Notes: generated by a model from the sequence alone, not told the origin. DNA of 64,000 nucleotides from Chloroflexota bacterium (GCA_003243965.1 QHBO01000048.1:1-64000), one strand, 5' to 3'; counted from the first letter of the stretch, positions 33,392-42,795 are shown. Program-made: numbers and translations.

Positions 33392-36268
33392 ATGAACTCT
33401 CTCGTCGGCCGCGACCTAGAGCTCCACAGCCTTGAGGCTGTTCTGTCGCGCGCGGTCGAACGTCATCCTGGCGCGGTTTTCTTGAATGGCCCGGCCGGCA
33501 TTGGCAAGACGCGCCTGATCACTGAGGCTCGGCTGGCAACAGGGGCGTTGGTCTGGCTCGAGGCACGCTGTGTCGAGCTGGTGGGCCCGAGCCTGCCGTT
33601 CGGACCCTGGCGAGAGATGCTCGGTAACCCGATCGGCGGTGGTCAGCTCGCGGACGCGTCTAAGAAGCTGCGGTCGCTAGTCGGGCGCTCGGCAAACCGA
33701 GCCGCCGGGTTCAACGACGTATTCGCTTCCCTCGCCGAGGCCAGTGACCGCATGGCAGTCGCTATCGTCATTGAGGACCTGCACTGGGCGGACCGTTCGT
33801 CACTCGACCTGCTGGCGTTCATCGTCCACTGCCTGCGGGACCAGCGCATCGCGGTTCTCGCCAGCTTCCGCAGTGATCATGAGTTGGACGACCACCTGAT
33901 CTCGCTCTTGGCCGAACTGTCGCGTCTGCCGGTCGTCGATTCCATCTCGCTGGGACCACTCAGCCGACCCGCCGCAACTGCTCACCTGGCGCGGCTCGTT
34001 CGAAAGCGGCTCTCGCGCCCAGTAACCCAGCAGCTGGTCGCACGAGCCATGGGCAATCCCCTCTATCTGGAGCACTTTGCCCGTGCGGTGGAGAAAGGGG
34101 AGGATCCGTTCACCAGCCAGCCACCCATCGTTGCGGCTCGGATTGCGACCTTGCCCGCGCCGACGCGCTACCTCCTGGGACTGTTGGCCGCCGGACGTCG
34201 ACCACTGCCGCATCGCGTGGTCGAGGCCGCGTGGCGCAGGAGCCCTCAGGATCTGGCCGAAAGTGCTCGAGCCGCTATCGGCGCGAAACTGGTGACCGCC
34301 GGCGCACTTGGATACGCGATTCCAGACAAGCTGCTTGCCGAGGCGGCCTATTGGACCTTGACTCCGCCGGAACGGTCGGATGCCCATTCGGCACTGGCCG
34401 ATGCTCTGTTGACTACGGCGGAGAGGTCGCAGGCACCTGCTCATTTCGCCGTGGAAGTCGTCGAGCACCTCCTAGCGGCCGACAGGAGCACAGAAGCTCT
34501 GCGTGTGGCCGTGGCGACAGGCCGGTCTGCAATGGGTTCCGGGGCATTCGTGCCAGCCGAGCGCCTCTTCGCGCTGGCTCTCGAGGCCGAGCAGCGGCTG
34601 CCAAGCCCTTCCCAGGCAACGGCGCCGATCGGTCTGGGCCGCCATCGGCTCTTGGAGCTTCGAGCGCGCGCCGCCTCGGCCGCCGGTGACCCCGCAAGCG
34701 CTGCGGAACTCCTCAGGGAGGCGATCCGCCTCAGCGGACTCAGAGCCGCGCGCAAGGCTGAGTTGCAGCAAGTGCTGGGCAGCTTCTTGAGCGCTGCGGG
34801 AGACGACGTGGGCGCTGCGGAGGCACTCGACAGTGCCGAGGCCCTGGCGCCGACGGCCGCCTCATCCAAGGGCGCTCGCCTGTTGCTGACCCGGGCAGCC
34901 GAGCTCATGTTGAAGGGCCACTTCTCCGAGTCGGCGGAGATCGCAGCGCGTGGCGAAGCGCTGGCCAAAGCTCACAAGCGCATGGACCTGGTCGCCCAGG
35001 CCTTGGCCTTCATCGGGGTTGACCGCGTCGGACTCGGTGATGAGAAGACCGGGCTGTCGCATCTTCTTCGCGCCGTCGGCCTGGCGGAGCGCGCTCAGGC
35101 CCCCGAGACGGTCGCGGAGATACGCATCAACCTGGCAGCCAGTCTGTGTCGGGCGTGTCACTTCGAGGAGGCGCTGCGCGTCGCGGAGGCGGGACTCGCG
35201 GCAATCAACGAGGCTCGCCTCGAGGGCCGAGCTGGGCCTGGGCTCGCGGCGGCGGCCGCAGAAGCGATGTTCCGTCTCGGGCGGTGGCCTGACGCCTTGC
35301 GCGTGATAGCGGCCGGCCTGGAGGTCGCGTCGTCCGGTGAAAGCGAGATGGCGCTCCTGGCACTCCGCGGCCGCATCCAGGCCGCGCGTGGACACTTCTT
35401 CGCCGCACGACGGATGCTCGATCTGGCCGAAGCACGTGGCCGGGGCCTGCGCCGAGCGGATCTCGTGACTGAGATCGCCTTGGGCAGAGCGGAGCTGTGT
35501 CTGTGGACCGGCCGACTCGACTTGGCTCGGGAGACCCTGGCTAATGCGCTCTCGTACCTAGAGTCCACGGAGGACGATGCGCAACGAACAGCCGTCATAG
35601 CCCTCGCCTGTCGCGCAGAGGCCGAACACCTCTTGAGCTTGGGGCGACGACGGTACCCGAGCGAGGCTCGTGAATCAACGGAAAGGCTCGAGGAGTACGC
35701 ATCATTGGCCCGGCGCATCGGACAGCTACATGCTGCGAATGCCGCAGCGGAAGCGGCGATTCGCATATCGGTGGCGTTGGCCCAAGCAGAGCGCGACCGA
35801 GCATCCAACCGGGACTCGTCGTCCACTTGGGAGTCGATCGCCGGCATGCGGGCATCTGTCGGAGACCGATACGGTGCGCTCTATGCGCGATGGCGCGCTG
35901 TGCAATGTCAGCTCAGCGAGCGTCTGGCGGAGGCGAGAGGTCACTTGTCGACCCTGTATGTTGAGTCAGTCTCGCTCGGCGCCACACCCCTCCGGCGCGA
36001 GATCGAGGCTCTCGCCGCCCGGGCACGCTTTCGCTTGGATGCCGTGCCGGCCCCGGCACAGGAGTTCATGCCCTACGGGCTGACGAGGCGCGAAGTCGAG
36101 GTTCTGGACTTAATAGCGGCCGGCATGACAAACCGTGAGATAGGCGGATCGCTGTTCGTCACCGAGAAGACGGCCGCCGCTCACGTCTATCACATCCTCT
36201 CCAAGCTGAACGCAAAGACGCGACACGAGGCGGTCGCCATCTCCACTCGCCGCGCGCAAGATGGCTGA
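33392..36268 (+). CDS. Large LuxR-family regulator with AAA/NTPase domain (LAL/MalT type)
   Basis: A 958-residue signal-transducing transcription factor. The N-terminal STAND-like ATPase has Walker A NGPAGIGKTRLI and Walker B VIEDLHWAD (residues about 25-150). About 550 residues of alpha-helical TPR-like repeats follow, then a C-terminal LuxR HTH beginning LTRREVEVLDLIAAGMTNRE, ending in the recognition helix region TAAAHVYHILSKLNAKTR. Such proteins activate transcription on ligand binding to the repeat domain. The divergent secreted amidase pair is the obvious candidate target. GC is somewhat lower than the core genes. Confidence 0.9.
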   Translation: MNSLVGRDLELHSLEAVLSRAVERHPGAVFLNGPAGIGKTRLITEARLATGALVWLEARCVELVGPSLPFGPWREMLGNPIGGGQLADASKKLRSLVGRSANRAAGFNDVFASLAEASDRMAVAIVIEDLHWADRSSLDLLAFIVHCLRDQRIAVLASFRSDHELDDHLISLLAELSRLPVVDSISLGPLSRPAATAHLARLVRKRLSRPVTQQLVARAMGNPLYLEHFARAVEKGEDPFTSQPPIVAARIATLPAPTRYLLGLLAAGRRPLPHRVVEAAWRRSPQDLAESARAAIGAKLVTAGALGYAIPDKLLAEAAYWTLTPPERSDAHSALADALLTTAERSQAPAHFAVEVVEHLLAADRSTEALRVAVATGRSAMGSGAFVPAERLFALALEAEQRLPSPSQATAPIGLGRHRLLELRARAASAAGDPASAAELLREAIRLSGLRAARKAELQQVLGSFLSAAGDDVGAAEALDSAEALAPTAASSKGARLLLTRAAELMLKGHFSESAEIAARGEALAKAHKRMDLVAQALAFIGVDRVGLGDEKTGLSHLLRAVGLAERAQAPETVAEIRINLAASLCRACHFEEALRVAEAGLAAINEARLEGRAGPGLAAAAAEAMFRLGRWPDALRVIAAGLEVASSGESEMALLALRGRIQAARGHFFAARRMLDLAEARGRGLRRADLVTEIALGRAELCLWTGRLDLARETLANALSYLESTEDDAQRTAVIALACRAEAEHLLSLGRRRYPSEARESTERLEEYASLARRIGQLHAANAAAEAAIRISVALAQAERDRASNRDSSSTWESIAGMRASVGDRYGALYARWRAVQCQLSERLAEARGHLSTLYVESVSLGATPLRREIEALAARARFRLDAVPAPAQEFMPYGLTRREVEVLDLIAAGMTNREIGGSLFVTEKTAAAHVYHILSKLNAKTRHEAVAISTRRAQDG

Positions 36269-36309
36269 CAGACATGCCGCGGTTGCGCTTCGGCGCCTGT
36301 CGCACTGCG

Positions 36310-38214
36310 TCAGCTCTGGATCCCCGCCGGCTCCGCCTCGGCGAGGAACTGCTGACGGTAGAGCGTGGCGTACAGGCCCTGGTGGCGCAGCAGCTCAGCG
36401 TGGGTGCCACGTTCCACGATTCGGCCTCGGTCGAAGACCAGGATCAGGTCGGCGCGCAGGATGGTGGACAGCCGATGCGCGATGGCGATCGTGGTGCGCC
36501 CCTCCATCAATCGGTTCAGCGCCGCCTGGATGAGGCGCTCGGATACGGTGTCGAGGGCTGAGGTCGCCTCGTCGAGGATCAGGATCCGCGGGTCCTTGAG
36601 CAGGACGCGCGCGATCGCCACCCGTTGCTTCTCCCCGCCGGAGAGCTTGTAGGCCCGTTCGCCGACCACCGTGTCGTAGCCCTCGGGGAGCTCCAGCACC
36701 CGGTCGTGGATGGCCGCCGCCCGCGCAGCTGCCTCGATCTCGTACATCGTCGCCTCGGGTCGGGCGTAGCGCAGGTTCTCCAGCACGCTGGCATGGAACA
36801 GGTAGGTCTCCTGGGTGACGACCCCGATGCCCCGCCCAAGCGACTCGAGCGCGAGGCGGCGGACGTCGACAGCGTCGATCAGCACCGCCCCGACCTGCAC
36901 GTCGTAGAGGCGCGGGATGAGATAGGTGACCGTGGTCTTGCCGGCGCCCGAGGGTCCGACCAGCGCCACCAGCTGTCCTGGTTGCGCGTCGAAGCTGATG
37001 TCGGTGACGCCAAACGGCTGGATGGCGGTCGGCACGGCGCGCCCCTCGGCCTCGGCCGCCGCTGCCTCGGGAGCGACCGCCACGGCGCTGGGTGCCACCG
37101 GGTAGCGGAACGAGACATGCTCGAGACGCACCTCGCCGCGCATCCTTGTCGGCTCGAGCGCCACGGCATCGGGGGCGTCGGTGATCTCGTGCGGCAGCTC
37201 CAGGTACTCGAAGATGCGATCGAAGAGGGCGAGCGCGCCCTGGATCTCGACCTGGACGTTGAGCAGCTGGCCCATCGGGAAGAAGAGCCGGCTCTGGAGC
37301 GTGGTGAAGGCCACGATCGTCCCGATGCTGACGTGCCGGTCGCCGCCGATGATCAGCGACCCGGCCAGAAGGTAGACGAGCGCGGGACTGATGCTGAAGA
37401 AGGTGCCAATCAGCGCGAAGAACCAGCGGCCGATCATCTGCTGTCGGATCTGCAGGTCACCGAGGCGCCGCGACTCGCGGCGGAACTTCTCGATGCTCGC
37501 CCGCTGTCCACCGAACGTCTTGCTGAGCAGGATGCCGGAGACGCTCAGCGACTCCTCGGTGATGGCGCTCACCTCGGCGAGCGACTGCTGGGTGAGGGTG
37601 CTGACCTGGCGGCGCACCTTGCCGACGCGGAAGGTGATGTAGGCGAAGACCGGCATCATCCCCAGGCTCAGCGCCGTCAGCCGCCAGTCCAGGACCAGCA
37701 TCGCGATCACGGTGGTGGCCACCGTGGCAAAGTTGCTGAGCAGCGAGGCGGCGGTATCGGTCACCACCGATTGGACCCCGTTGACGTCGTTGCCGATGCG
37801 GCTCTGGATCTCGCCGGTCCGCGTCTGGGTGAAGAACCGCAGCGACATCCATTGCAGGTGGCTGTACAGCGCCAGGCGCAGATCGTCCATCACCCGCTGC
37901 CCGACGACGTTGCTGATGTAGCTCTGCCACACGCCGAGGAGGCTGGTCAGGATCGGGAGCGCGATCATCAGCCCGCATTGCAGGTAGACCAGGCCCAGGT
38001 CGCGTGGGCCGGTCAGGTTGTCGATGATCAGCTTGAGCAGGATCGGGTTGACGACCCCGATGCTGACCGTGACCAGGATCAGGACGGCGATGACCCCCAG
38101 GCGGCCACGGTATGGCCGGAAGAAGCCCGCGATGCGGGCCAAGGTCCGGCGTCCGCTCCCCGGTCGCGCCCGCAGGTCCACCTCCCCGCCGAAGCCGCCC
38201 CAGCCGCCTCTCAT
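36310..38214 (-). CDS. ABC-type multidrug/lipid exporter (TMD-NBD fusion)
   Basis: A half-transporter of 634 residues with six membrane helices (residues about 40-335) and a C-terminal ATPase. NBD motifs are Walker A GPSGAGKTT, signature LSGGEKQRVAIAR, and Walker B ILILDEATSALD. An Ala/Glu-rich insert of about 25 residues lies between the A-loop (FRYP) and the first strand of the NBD, not seen in most homologs. The start MRGGWGGFGG overlaps the PIG-L stop (ATGA); this removes a long, compositionally implausible N-terminal extension. Homodimeric export is likely; the cargo is unknown. Confidence 0.92.
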   Translation of the reverse strand: MRGGWGGFGGEVDLRARPGSGRRTLARIAGFFRPYRGRLGVIAVLILVTVSIGVVNPILLKLIIDNLTGPRDLGLVYLQCGLMIALPILTSLLGVWQSYISNVVGQRVMDDLRLALYSHLQWMSLRFFTQTRTGEIQSRIGNDVNGVQSVVTDTAASLLSNFATVATTVIAMLVLDWRLTALSLGMMPVFAYITFRVGKVRRQVSTLTQQSLAEVSAITEESLSVSGILLSKTFGGQRASIEKFRRESRRLGDLQIRQQMIGRWFFALIGTFFSISPALVYLLAGSLIIGGDRHVSIGTIVAFTTLQSRLFFPMGQLLNVQVEIQGALALFDRIFEYLELPHEITDAPDAVALEPTRMRGEVRLEHVSFRYPVAPSAVAVAPEAAAAEAEGRAVPTAIQPFGVTDISFDAQPGQLVALVGPSGAGKTTVTYLIPRLYDVQVGAVLIDAVDVRRLALESLGRGIGVVTQETYLFHASVLENLRYARPEATMYEIEAAARAAAIHDRVLELPEGYDTVVGERAYKLSGGEKQRVAIARVLLKDPRILILDEATSALDTVSERLIQAALNRLMEGRTTIAIAHRLSTILRADLILVFDRGRIVERGTHAELLRHQGLYATLYRQQFLAEAEPAGIQS

Positions 38215-38933
38215 TCGAGCGTGATCGACAGGAACGCCTGCGCCAGGCCGATGCCCTGCGGCTCCCCCGCCAACTGTGCCCGCTCGCGGACACGCGCGAA
38301 CACGCGTTCGTCGCCGACCTGGCTGGCGTGACGACGGATCGCCTCCAGTCCCAGCTCGAAAGTGTCCGCCACGTCGATCCACAGGTTCGGTTGCTCGACA
38401 CCGGTGAGCAGCACCTGGCGCACCTTCCACGGCTCGAGCCCCTCGCCGATCAGCTCCGGAAAGTTGAGCCGGTCGCGGGCCGCTGGGTAGACGGAGGCCA
38501 GGGTCGCCTCGCCGGTCGCCAGGTGATCGGGGTGACCGATGAACGGGTTGTGGTCCATGCGGCGCTGCGGATTCTGGGCGATGACCAGCTCTGGCCGGAA
38601 GCGGCGGATCTGGCGTGTGATGTCGCGACGCAGCTCGAGGCTGGGCATTAGGTAGCCGTCGGCATAGTCGAGGTGCACGATCTCTCGCACGCCCAGGACA
38701 TCGGCCGCGGCGCGCTGCTCGGCGCGTCGCGTGGATGACAATTGCGCGGGCGTGACGGCCGGGTCGTCGGTTCCCTTGCCGCCATCGGTCGTCACGACGT
38801 AGTCGACCCGGGTGCCGCTGCGCGTCAGCCAGGCAATCGTGGCGGCGGCACCGAACTCGGCGTCGTCTGGGTGGCTGAAGATGACGAGCGCACGCTCGAT
38901 CGGGGTGATCAGCTCGTGACGTTCAAGGGTCAT
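38211..38933 (-). CDS. PIG-L/LmbE-family deacetylase
   Basis: A 240-residue zinc deacetylase with the canonical metal motif FSHPDDAEFG and the distal GHPDHLATGEAT site, both intact, unlike the paralog at 26066. The start MTLERHEL is selected because a TACGAT hexamer lies 9 bases upstream and a transcription terminator hairpin occupies the sequence beyond; a longer in-frame start at 38981 would begin inside that hairpin. The stop overlaps the exporter ATG, so deacetylase and ABC exporter are coupled and may process and export a GlcNAc-containing compound; inference. Confidence 0.92.
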   Translation of the reverse strand: MTLERHELITPIERALVIFSHPDDAEFGAAATIAWLTRSGTRVDYVVTTDGGKGTDDPAVTPAQLSSTRRAEQRAAADVLGVREIVHLDYADGYLMPSLELRRDITRQIRRFRPELVIAQNPQRRMDHNPFIGHPDHLATGEATLASVYPAARDRLNFPELIGEGLEPWKVRQVLLTGVEQPNLWIDVADTFELGLEAIRRHASQVGDERVFARVRERAQLAGEPQGIGLAQAFLSITLE

Positions 38934-38942
38934 GCGCAGCGC

Positions 38943-38948
38943 ATCGTA
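38943..38948 (-). promoter_or_regulatory. -10 hexamer TACGAT, PIG-L/exporter operon
   Basis: TACGAT lies 9 bases before the ATG at 38933 and abuts the upstream terminator hairpin. Confidence 0.5.
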
Positions 38949-38949
38949 T

Positions 38950-38988
38950 GACGGGAGTGCCGAGGGGGGGAACCACGGCACTCCCGTC
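38950..38988 (-). terminator. Terminator-like hairpin after methyltransferase-like gene
   Basis: Perfect 13-bp arms (38950-38962, 38976-38988, GACGGGAGTGCCG and complement) around a 13-base G-rich loop lie 42 bases beyond the stop of the upstream operon. There is no T tract. Confidence 0.75.
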
Positions 38989-39030
38989 GGGAGTGTACGG
39001 GCTCGGTCAATCAGCGACCAAGCGTTTGTA

Positions 39031-41841
39031 TCACTCGCCGAACATGGTGAGCTGCTCGCCGCCGCGCTCGATCAGCGGATCGAGCCCGAGGATCGGCTCG
39101 AGTCGGTCCAGGCTTGCCCCGCGCCGCGCGACGAGCGCCTCGAGGTGGGGCCACTTGAGCACATGCCAGTTCTGGCGCTCCATCTCCGCTCGCAGCCACG
39201 GGGAGCGCTCGAGCTTGAGCCGCAGGAGATCCGAACGCTCTGCGGGGATGACCAGGAAACGGGCCTGCTGGTCGCTGACCGGGATGGCACGTCCGCGGCG
39301 CAGGATCGACTCGCCGACCATGGCGGTCCACTCGACCTCGAACAGAAACGCGAGCTTGCCGCGGACGTACCAGATGGCATCCACCTCGCCGAGCGCGTCG
39401 CCGGGGGCGCGAATCACGAGCGGGAGATAGACCCGTCGCTCATCGTCGCGCAGCCGATCTCCCAGTCGCCCGCCATCGGTCGTCCGGTCGTGCTCGCGCT
39501 TCGCGATCCAGGCCTTGACGCCTAGCCGATGGGCGTAATCGGCGAGCAGGCCCAGGATTCGTGCGTGGTCCGCCTGGCGCTCCGCGAGCGCCTCCTCGGT
39601 CCGCACCACCCCACGGTCGTCGACGCGGGCGTAGGCGGCCAGGCAGGCGCGCACCAACTCCTCGTCCGGCGCGGCGAGTCCCGGGAAGAGTGCGTAGATG
39701 CGGGCCACGAACGATGCCTCGTCGAGGCGGCCCGCCGTGGAGAGCACGGAGAAGGTCGCCCACTCGACACGGTCGGCCAGCGGCGATTCGGCGAGCTCGG
39801 GATTGCGAAGCCACCACAGAGGCGTGTGACCGTCCTCGAGGCGCACCAGGCGCGGATGGTCGTCACGCCACAGCTCCTCACGGAGCAGGGTTGCCAGCAC
39901 GGGGCGCCCGTTGAGCGCGCGCCCGTCATCGGTGGGCGTCCGCGGACGGTCGGTGCCGACGCCGCGCAGCTCCGCCACGCGCCGCAGCAGCCCGCTGCGT
40001 CCGGTCTCGACCAGGAGCGCGGCGGCGATGCGTGCCAGCCCGGCCGGCTCTCCTCGCTCCCGGAGCAGCCCGACCGCGGCATCTTCGATGGCCGCTGCCA
40101 GCTCGGGGTAGGTGAGGTGCCCGTCCTCGCCCCCCAATCGGAGGGGCTGCGCATCAACCGCGCGGCGCAGCCGGTCCTCGCCGGAGGGCTTCCGAAAATG
40201 AAGGGTGACGCCATCCCCCGAGCGGCGGGACTCGCGATGGACCACGTCCTCCAGCTCGAGCCCCGTCGCCACCGCGGCGACCGCGACGGTCAGCATCCAG
40301 TCCGGGTTGTCGCCCTCGAGAACCAGGCTGAAGCTTCCTCCGGGCTTCAGCGCCGAGGCGGCCGATGCCACTCCGCGCCGGATGGCCGCCATCTCGGCCC
40401 CGTCCATCTGGGCCGACGGTCCGCCGAAGAGCGGCTCCAGGCGCAGGGTCTCGGCGGCCTCGCGGCCGATGAGCCAGCCGGTGGCGAGGTATTCGAACGA
40501 GAGCTCGTCGGCGGTGGCCGGCGCGGACGGGGTGCCGAGCACCAGGTCGACGCTGTCGGTCGGCAGGTACTGGCCGACCACCGCGGGCCGGCATCGGATC
40601 CAGAACACGTTTGCGGCGGTGACGCCGCCGAGGTCGTCGAAGTCCGTCGCGAATCGCGCGGCGCGCCGCTCGCGTCCAAGCGCCGCGAGCGCCGTGCGCA
40701 CATCGGCATACGCACGTTCGAACAGCTGCCAGACGTTGACCTCCCGATGGTGCCGCGAGGCCGGCTGCCGCACGTGTCCGTTGGTGATCCGAAGCGAGGC
40801 CACGCGTCCGGGATAGCCGTTCAGGCGACTGGCGGGAAGCAGGCAGGCGGCAAGGGCCAGGCGCAGGGTGGCGGCCACCGCCGTATCGCGAATCTCCGCA
40901 TCGATCTTGTTGGCGATCGCCTGCAGCGCGTAGAGGTTTCGGGGCGTGTAGAGGTCCAGCAGCTCATCGACGAGCTCGGTGCGGCCGTCGAGCACCGGAA
41001 ACCGCTCGTGAAGCTGCTGGTAGGAGAGCCCAACACGATTCGACTCGCTGCTCGGAGGGGCCGGCGCGGGATCGGGACGGACGGTGGACGCGTAGCGCGG
41101 ACCGCTGGCGCTCAGCGCCGTCGGCGGATCGGCGACGCGTGGCGGCGGGGCTGGCGGGCCGCCGGCCTCACCGAGCGGCGCGTCGGGGTCGTCCAGTCCG
41201 CCGGCCGGCATCTCGGTCAGCCCGATCGGTGCGGGCGGCAGGTCCTCTTCCGCCTCGGCCGAGACGATTGGGATCGGGTCCGGTACCGGGGTCCGCTTGT
41301 CCAGGCCGAGCTTCGCGAGGTCGATCTCGTCGATCGGCGCGAATCGCTCCACTGGGCCGCCGACGGCGATATCGCACTGTGCACAGCGATACACCTTGCG
41401 GCTCGGCGCCTCGGCTCCACGCGGCCAGACGAACTGGTCGCCGACCACCGGCCGGCGACAGGCGGCGCAATGGGTCGCGTACAGCTCGTCGAGATGCTGG
41501 CGGAGCGGGACGTCGACCCGGCGTGAGCTGGCGATCTGGCTGAATGCAGCGTCCAGCACGCTGGACTCCGCTGCGGTGAGGAAGGCGATCGCCGCCAGCT
41601 GCGCGAACGGGCTGGGGTCGGCGGCGACGGCCCGCATTCCCGCGGCGATGGCCCGACGAGCGGTCCAACCGGTGCCGGCCCACGGATCGAGCACCGTGTC
41701 GCCGGGGACGCCGGCAACGGCCAGCTCGGCGTCGAGGATGTTGTCGGCTGGCGAAGGAAAGTAGCGCTCGAGCAGCGCCAGACCGGGGCGGCGACGCGGC
41801 AGGACGACATGATCGAGTCGCTTCCGCTCGGCCTCGCTCAT
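39031..41841 (-). CDS. DNA methyltransferase-like protein fused to PD-(D/E)XK-like domain
   Basis: A 936-residue protein without a recognised full-length family. An N-terminal AdoMet-binding motif I, VLDPWAGTGWTARRA (Asp52), resembles amino-methyltransferases (DPFAGSGT). A zinc ribbon follows (C125, C128, C153, C156), then a Pro-rich linker. The motif IV position reads SVDLVLGTPSAP (436-439) where active enzymes have (D/S)PPY, followed by ALKPGGSFSLVLEG. The C-terminus (about 819-890) has EVDAIWYVRG then FLFEVEWT, an Asp plus ExE pattern of PD-(D/E)XK-like nucleases, and FLVIPAERSDLLRLKL. It is in an operon 6 bases after a TPR gene. Possible repair or defence protein; inference. Confidence 0.6.
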   Translation of the reverse strand: MSEAERKRLDHVVLPRRRPGLALLERYFPSPADNILDAELAVAGVPGDTVLDPWAGTGWTARRAIAAGMRAVAADPSPFAQLAAIAFLTAAESSVLDAAFSQIASSRRVDVPLRQHLDELYATHCAACRRPVVGDQFVWPRGAEAPSRKVYRCAQCDIAVGGPVERFAPIDEIDLAKLGLDKRTPVPDPIPIVSAEAEEDLPPAPIGLTEMPAGGLDDPDAPLGEAGGPPAPPPRVADPPTALSASGPRYASTVRPDPAPAPPSSESNRVGLSYQQLHERFPVLDGRTELVDELLDLYTPRNLYALQAIANKIDAEIRDTAVAATLRLALAACLLPASRLNGYPGRVASLRITNGHVRQPASRHHREVNVWQLFERAYADVRTALAALGRERRAARFATDFDDLGGVTAANVFWIRCRPAVVGQYLPTDSVDLVLGTPSAPATADELSFEYLATGWLIGREAAETLRLEPLFGGPSAQMDGAEMAAIRRGVASAASALKPGGSFSLVLEGDNPDWMLTVAVAAVATGLELEDVVHRESRRSGDGVTLHFRKPSGEDRLRRAVDAQPLRLGGEDGHLTYPELAAAIEDAAVGLLRERGEPAGLARIAAALLVETGRSGLLRRVAELRGVGTDRPRTPTDDGRALNGRPVLATLLREELWRDDHPRLVRLEDGHTPLWWLRNPELAESPLADRVEWATFSVLSTAGRLDEASFVARIYALFPGLAAPDEELVRACLAAYARVDDRGVVRTEEALAERQADHARILGLLADYAHRLGVKAWIAKREHDRTTDGGRLGDRLRDDERRVYLPLVIRAPGDALGEVDAIWYVRGKLAFLFEVEWTAMVGESILRRGRAIPVSDQQARFLVIPAERSDLLRLKLERSPWLRAEMERQNWHVLKWPHLEALVARRGASLDRLEPILGLDPLIERGGEQLTMFGE

Positions 41842-41847
41842 CGGCTC

Positions 41848-42681
41848 CTACGGTTCTTCGATCAGCTCCTCTTCAAGCTCAGGCTCGGCCGAGAACTCCG
41901 GGAGGCTGGTGTCGAGCTCCTCGACCTCCTCGGGCTCCTCCTCGAGCTCCTCGCTCTCGTCCTCGTCATCGTAACGGAGCGCAGTGCCCTTGATGTACGG
42001 CCGGACGTCACCGGGACGGGCAGTGGTGTTGCCGGGGAACGACACCTTTCCGAAGTTGTTCGGGTGGGCGAAGACCTCCCGGATGATGATCCGCGCCTCG
42101 TCCTTGGTGACGACCGTCATCGCCGCATCGTATCGGTTGCCGCCGTTGATTAGCTTGACCAGCCGGGTGGCGACGCGCGGCTCGACCTGGCCCACCTCGA
42201 GACCGCCGACGAAGCCGAGCAGCTGGTCGCCCTCCACGCGCAGCTCCACCGCGTCGCCGGGGGAGACCGGTGCCAGCTGGCGCGCCGGGCCAAGATTCAG
42301 CAGCCGAGCGTGCCCTGTCTTGCCCATCTCTTCGATGAAGCTCGACGCCGATGCCTTCTCGGTCCGTCCGTCACCGGCCAGGGTCTTCTGGGCCGGCTGC
42401 TCGCCGGCCAGCAGCACGCGCAGCCGCTGGACGTTGCGCTCCGCAATGCGATTCGTCGCGTCGCGCACCAGCGCCTGCTCGTAGGCCTCGAGCGCCTCCG
42501 CGTGCCGGCCCAGCTCGGCCAGCGCCTTGCCCAGGCGATTGTACGCGTCGGTATCGGCGCCGACCTCGAGTAGCTGGCGGTTCGCCTCGACCGCCGCGTC
42601 CCATTCGCCGCGGGTGGCGTGCGAGATCGCGGTCTCGGCGAGGCGTCGCTGCCGGTTGGTGTCCGTGTCCTGGATCGTCAT
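41848..42681 (-). CDS. TPR protein with C-terminal beta domain and acidic tail
   Basis: A 277-residue soluble protein, first gene of the operon with the methyltransferase-like fusion. Residues about 10-95 form TPR-like helices (AYNRLGKALAELGRHAEALE). Residues about 125-225 form a beta-rich domain (PGDAVELRVEGDQLLGFVGG, then RLVKLINGGNRYDAAMTVV and RIIIREVFAHPNNFGKVSF) that weakly resembles HIRAN-type nucleic-acid-binding folds. The last 45 residues are mostly Glu and Asp. The start MTIQDTD follows AAGGA 10 bases upstream and agrees with the promoter at 42767. Its function is unknown; the pairing suggests a partner or regulator of the downstream protein. Confidence 0.65.
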   Translation of the reverse strand: MTIQDTDTNRQRRLAETAISHATRGEWDAAVEANRQLLEVGADTDAYNRLGKALAELGRHAEALEAYEQALVRDATNRIAERNVQRLRVLLAGEQPAQKTLAGDGRTEKASASSFIEEMGKTGHARLLNLGPARQLAPVSPGDAVELRVEGDQLLGFVGGLEVGQVEPRVATRLVKLINGGNRYDAAMTVVTKDEARIIIREVFAHPNNFGKVSFPGNTTARPGDVRPYIKGTALRYDDEDESEELEEEPEEVEELDTSLPEFSAEPELEEELIEEP

Positions 42682-42766
42682 GTCGACCACGTCCTTATCA
42701 GGCGCTGTCGGCGAAGGGGAGAAGCGGGAGGAAGCCGGCGCGCGGATTCCGGCGCCGGGGCGCCTT

Positions 42767-42795
42767 GTTGTATCACCGGCCACCAGAGGTGTCAA
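42767..42795 (-). promoter_or_regulatory. Promoter TTGACA-17-TACAAC of TPR/methyltransferase-like operon
   Basis: Consensus -35 TTGACA (42790-42795), a 17-base spacer and TACAAC (42767-42772) predict a leader of about 80 bases. It is the best consensus -35 seen in the window. Confidence 0.6.

Noticed and set aside
36625-38331. Long plus-strand open frame opposite the ABC exporter
   Set aside because: It is antisense to canonical ABC motifs, with no ribosome binding site or recognisable fold.
38934-38981. Longer start for the PIG-L gene at 38.2 kb
   Set aside because: It would start within the 38950-38988 hairpin, and the -10 hexamer at 38943-38948 supports the internal ATG.
39529-41526. Long plus-strand open frame (over 650 codons) opposite the methyltransferase-like gene
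   Set aside because: Its composition and lack of domains are typical of antisense shadows in GC-rich genes; the minus strand has clear motifs, a promoter and a terminator.
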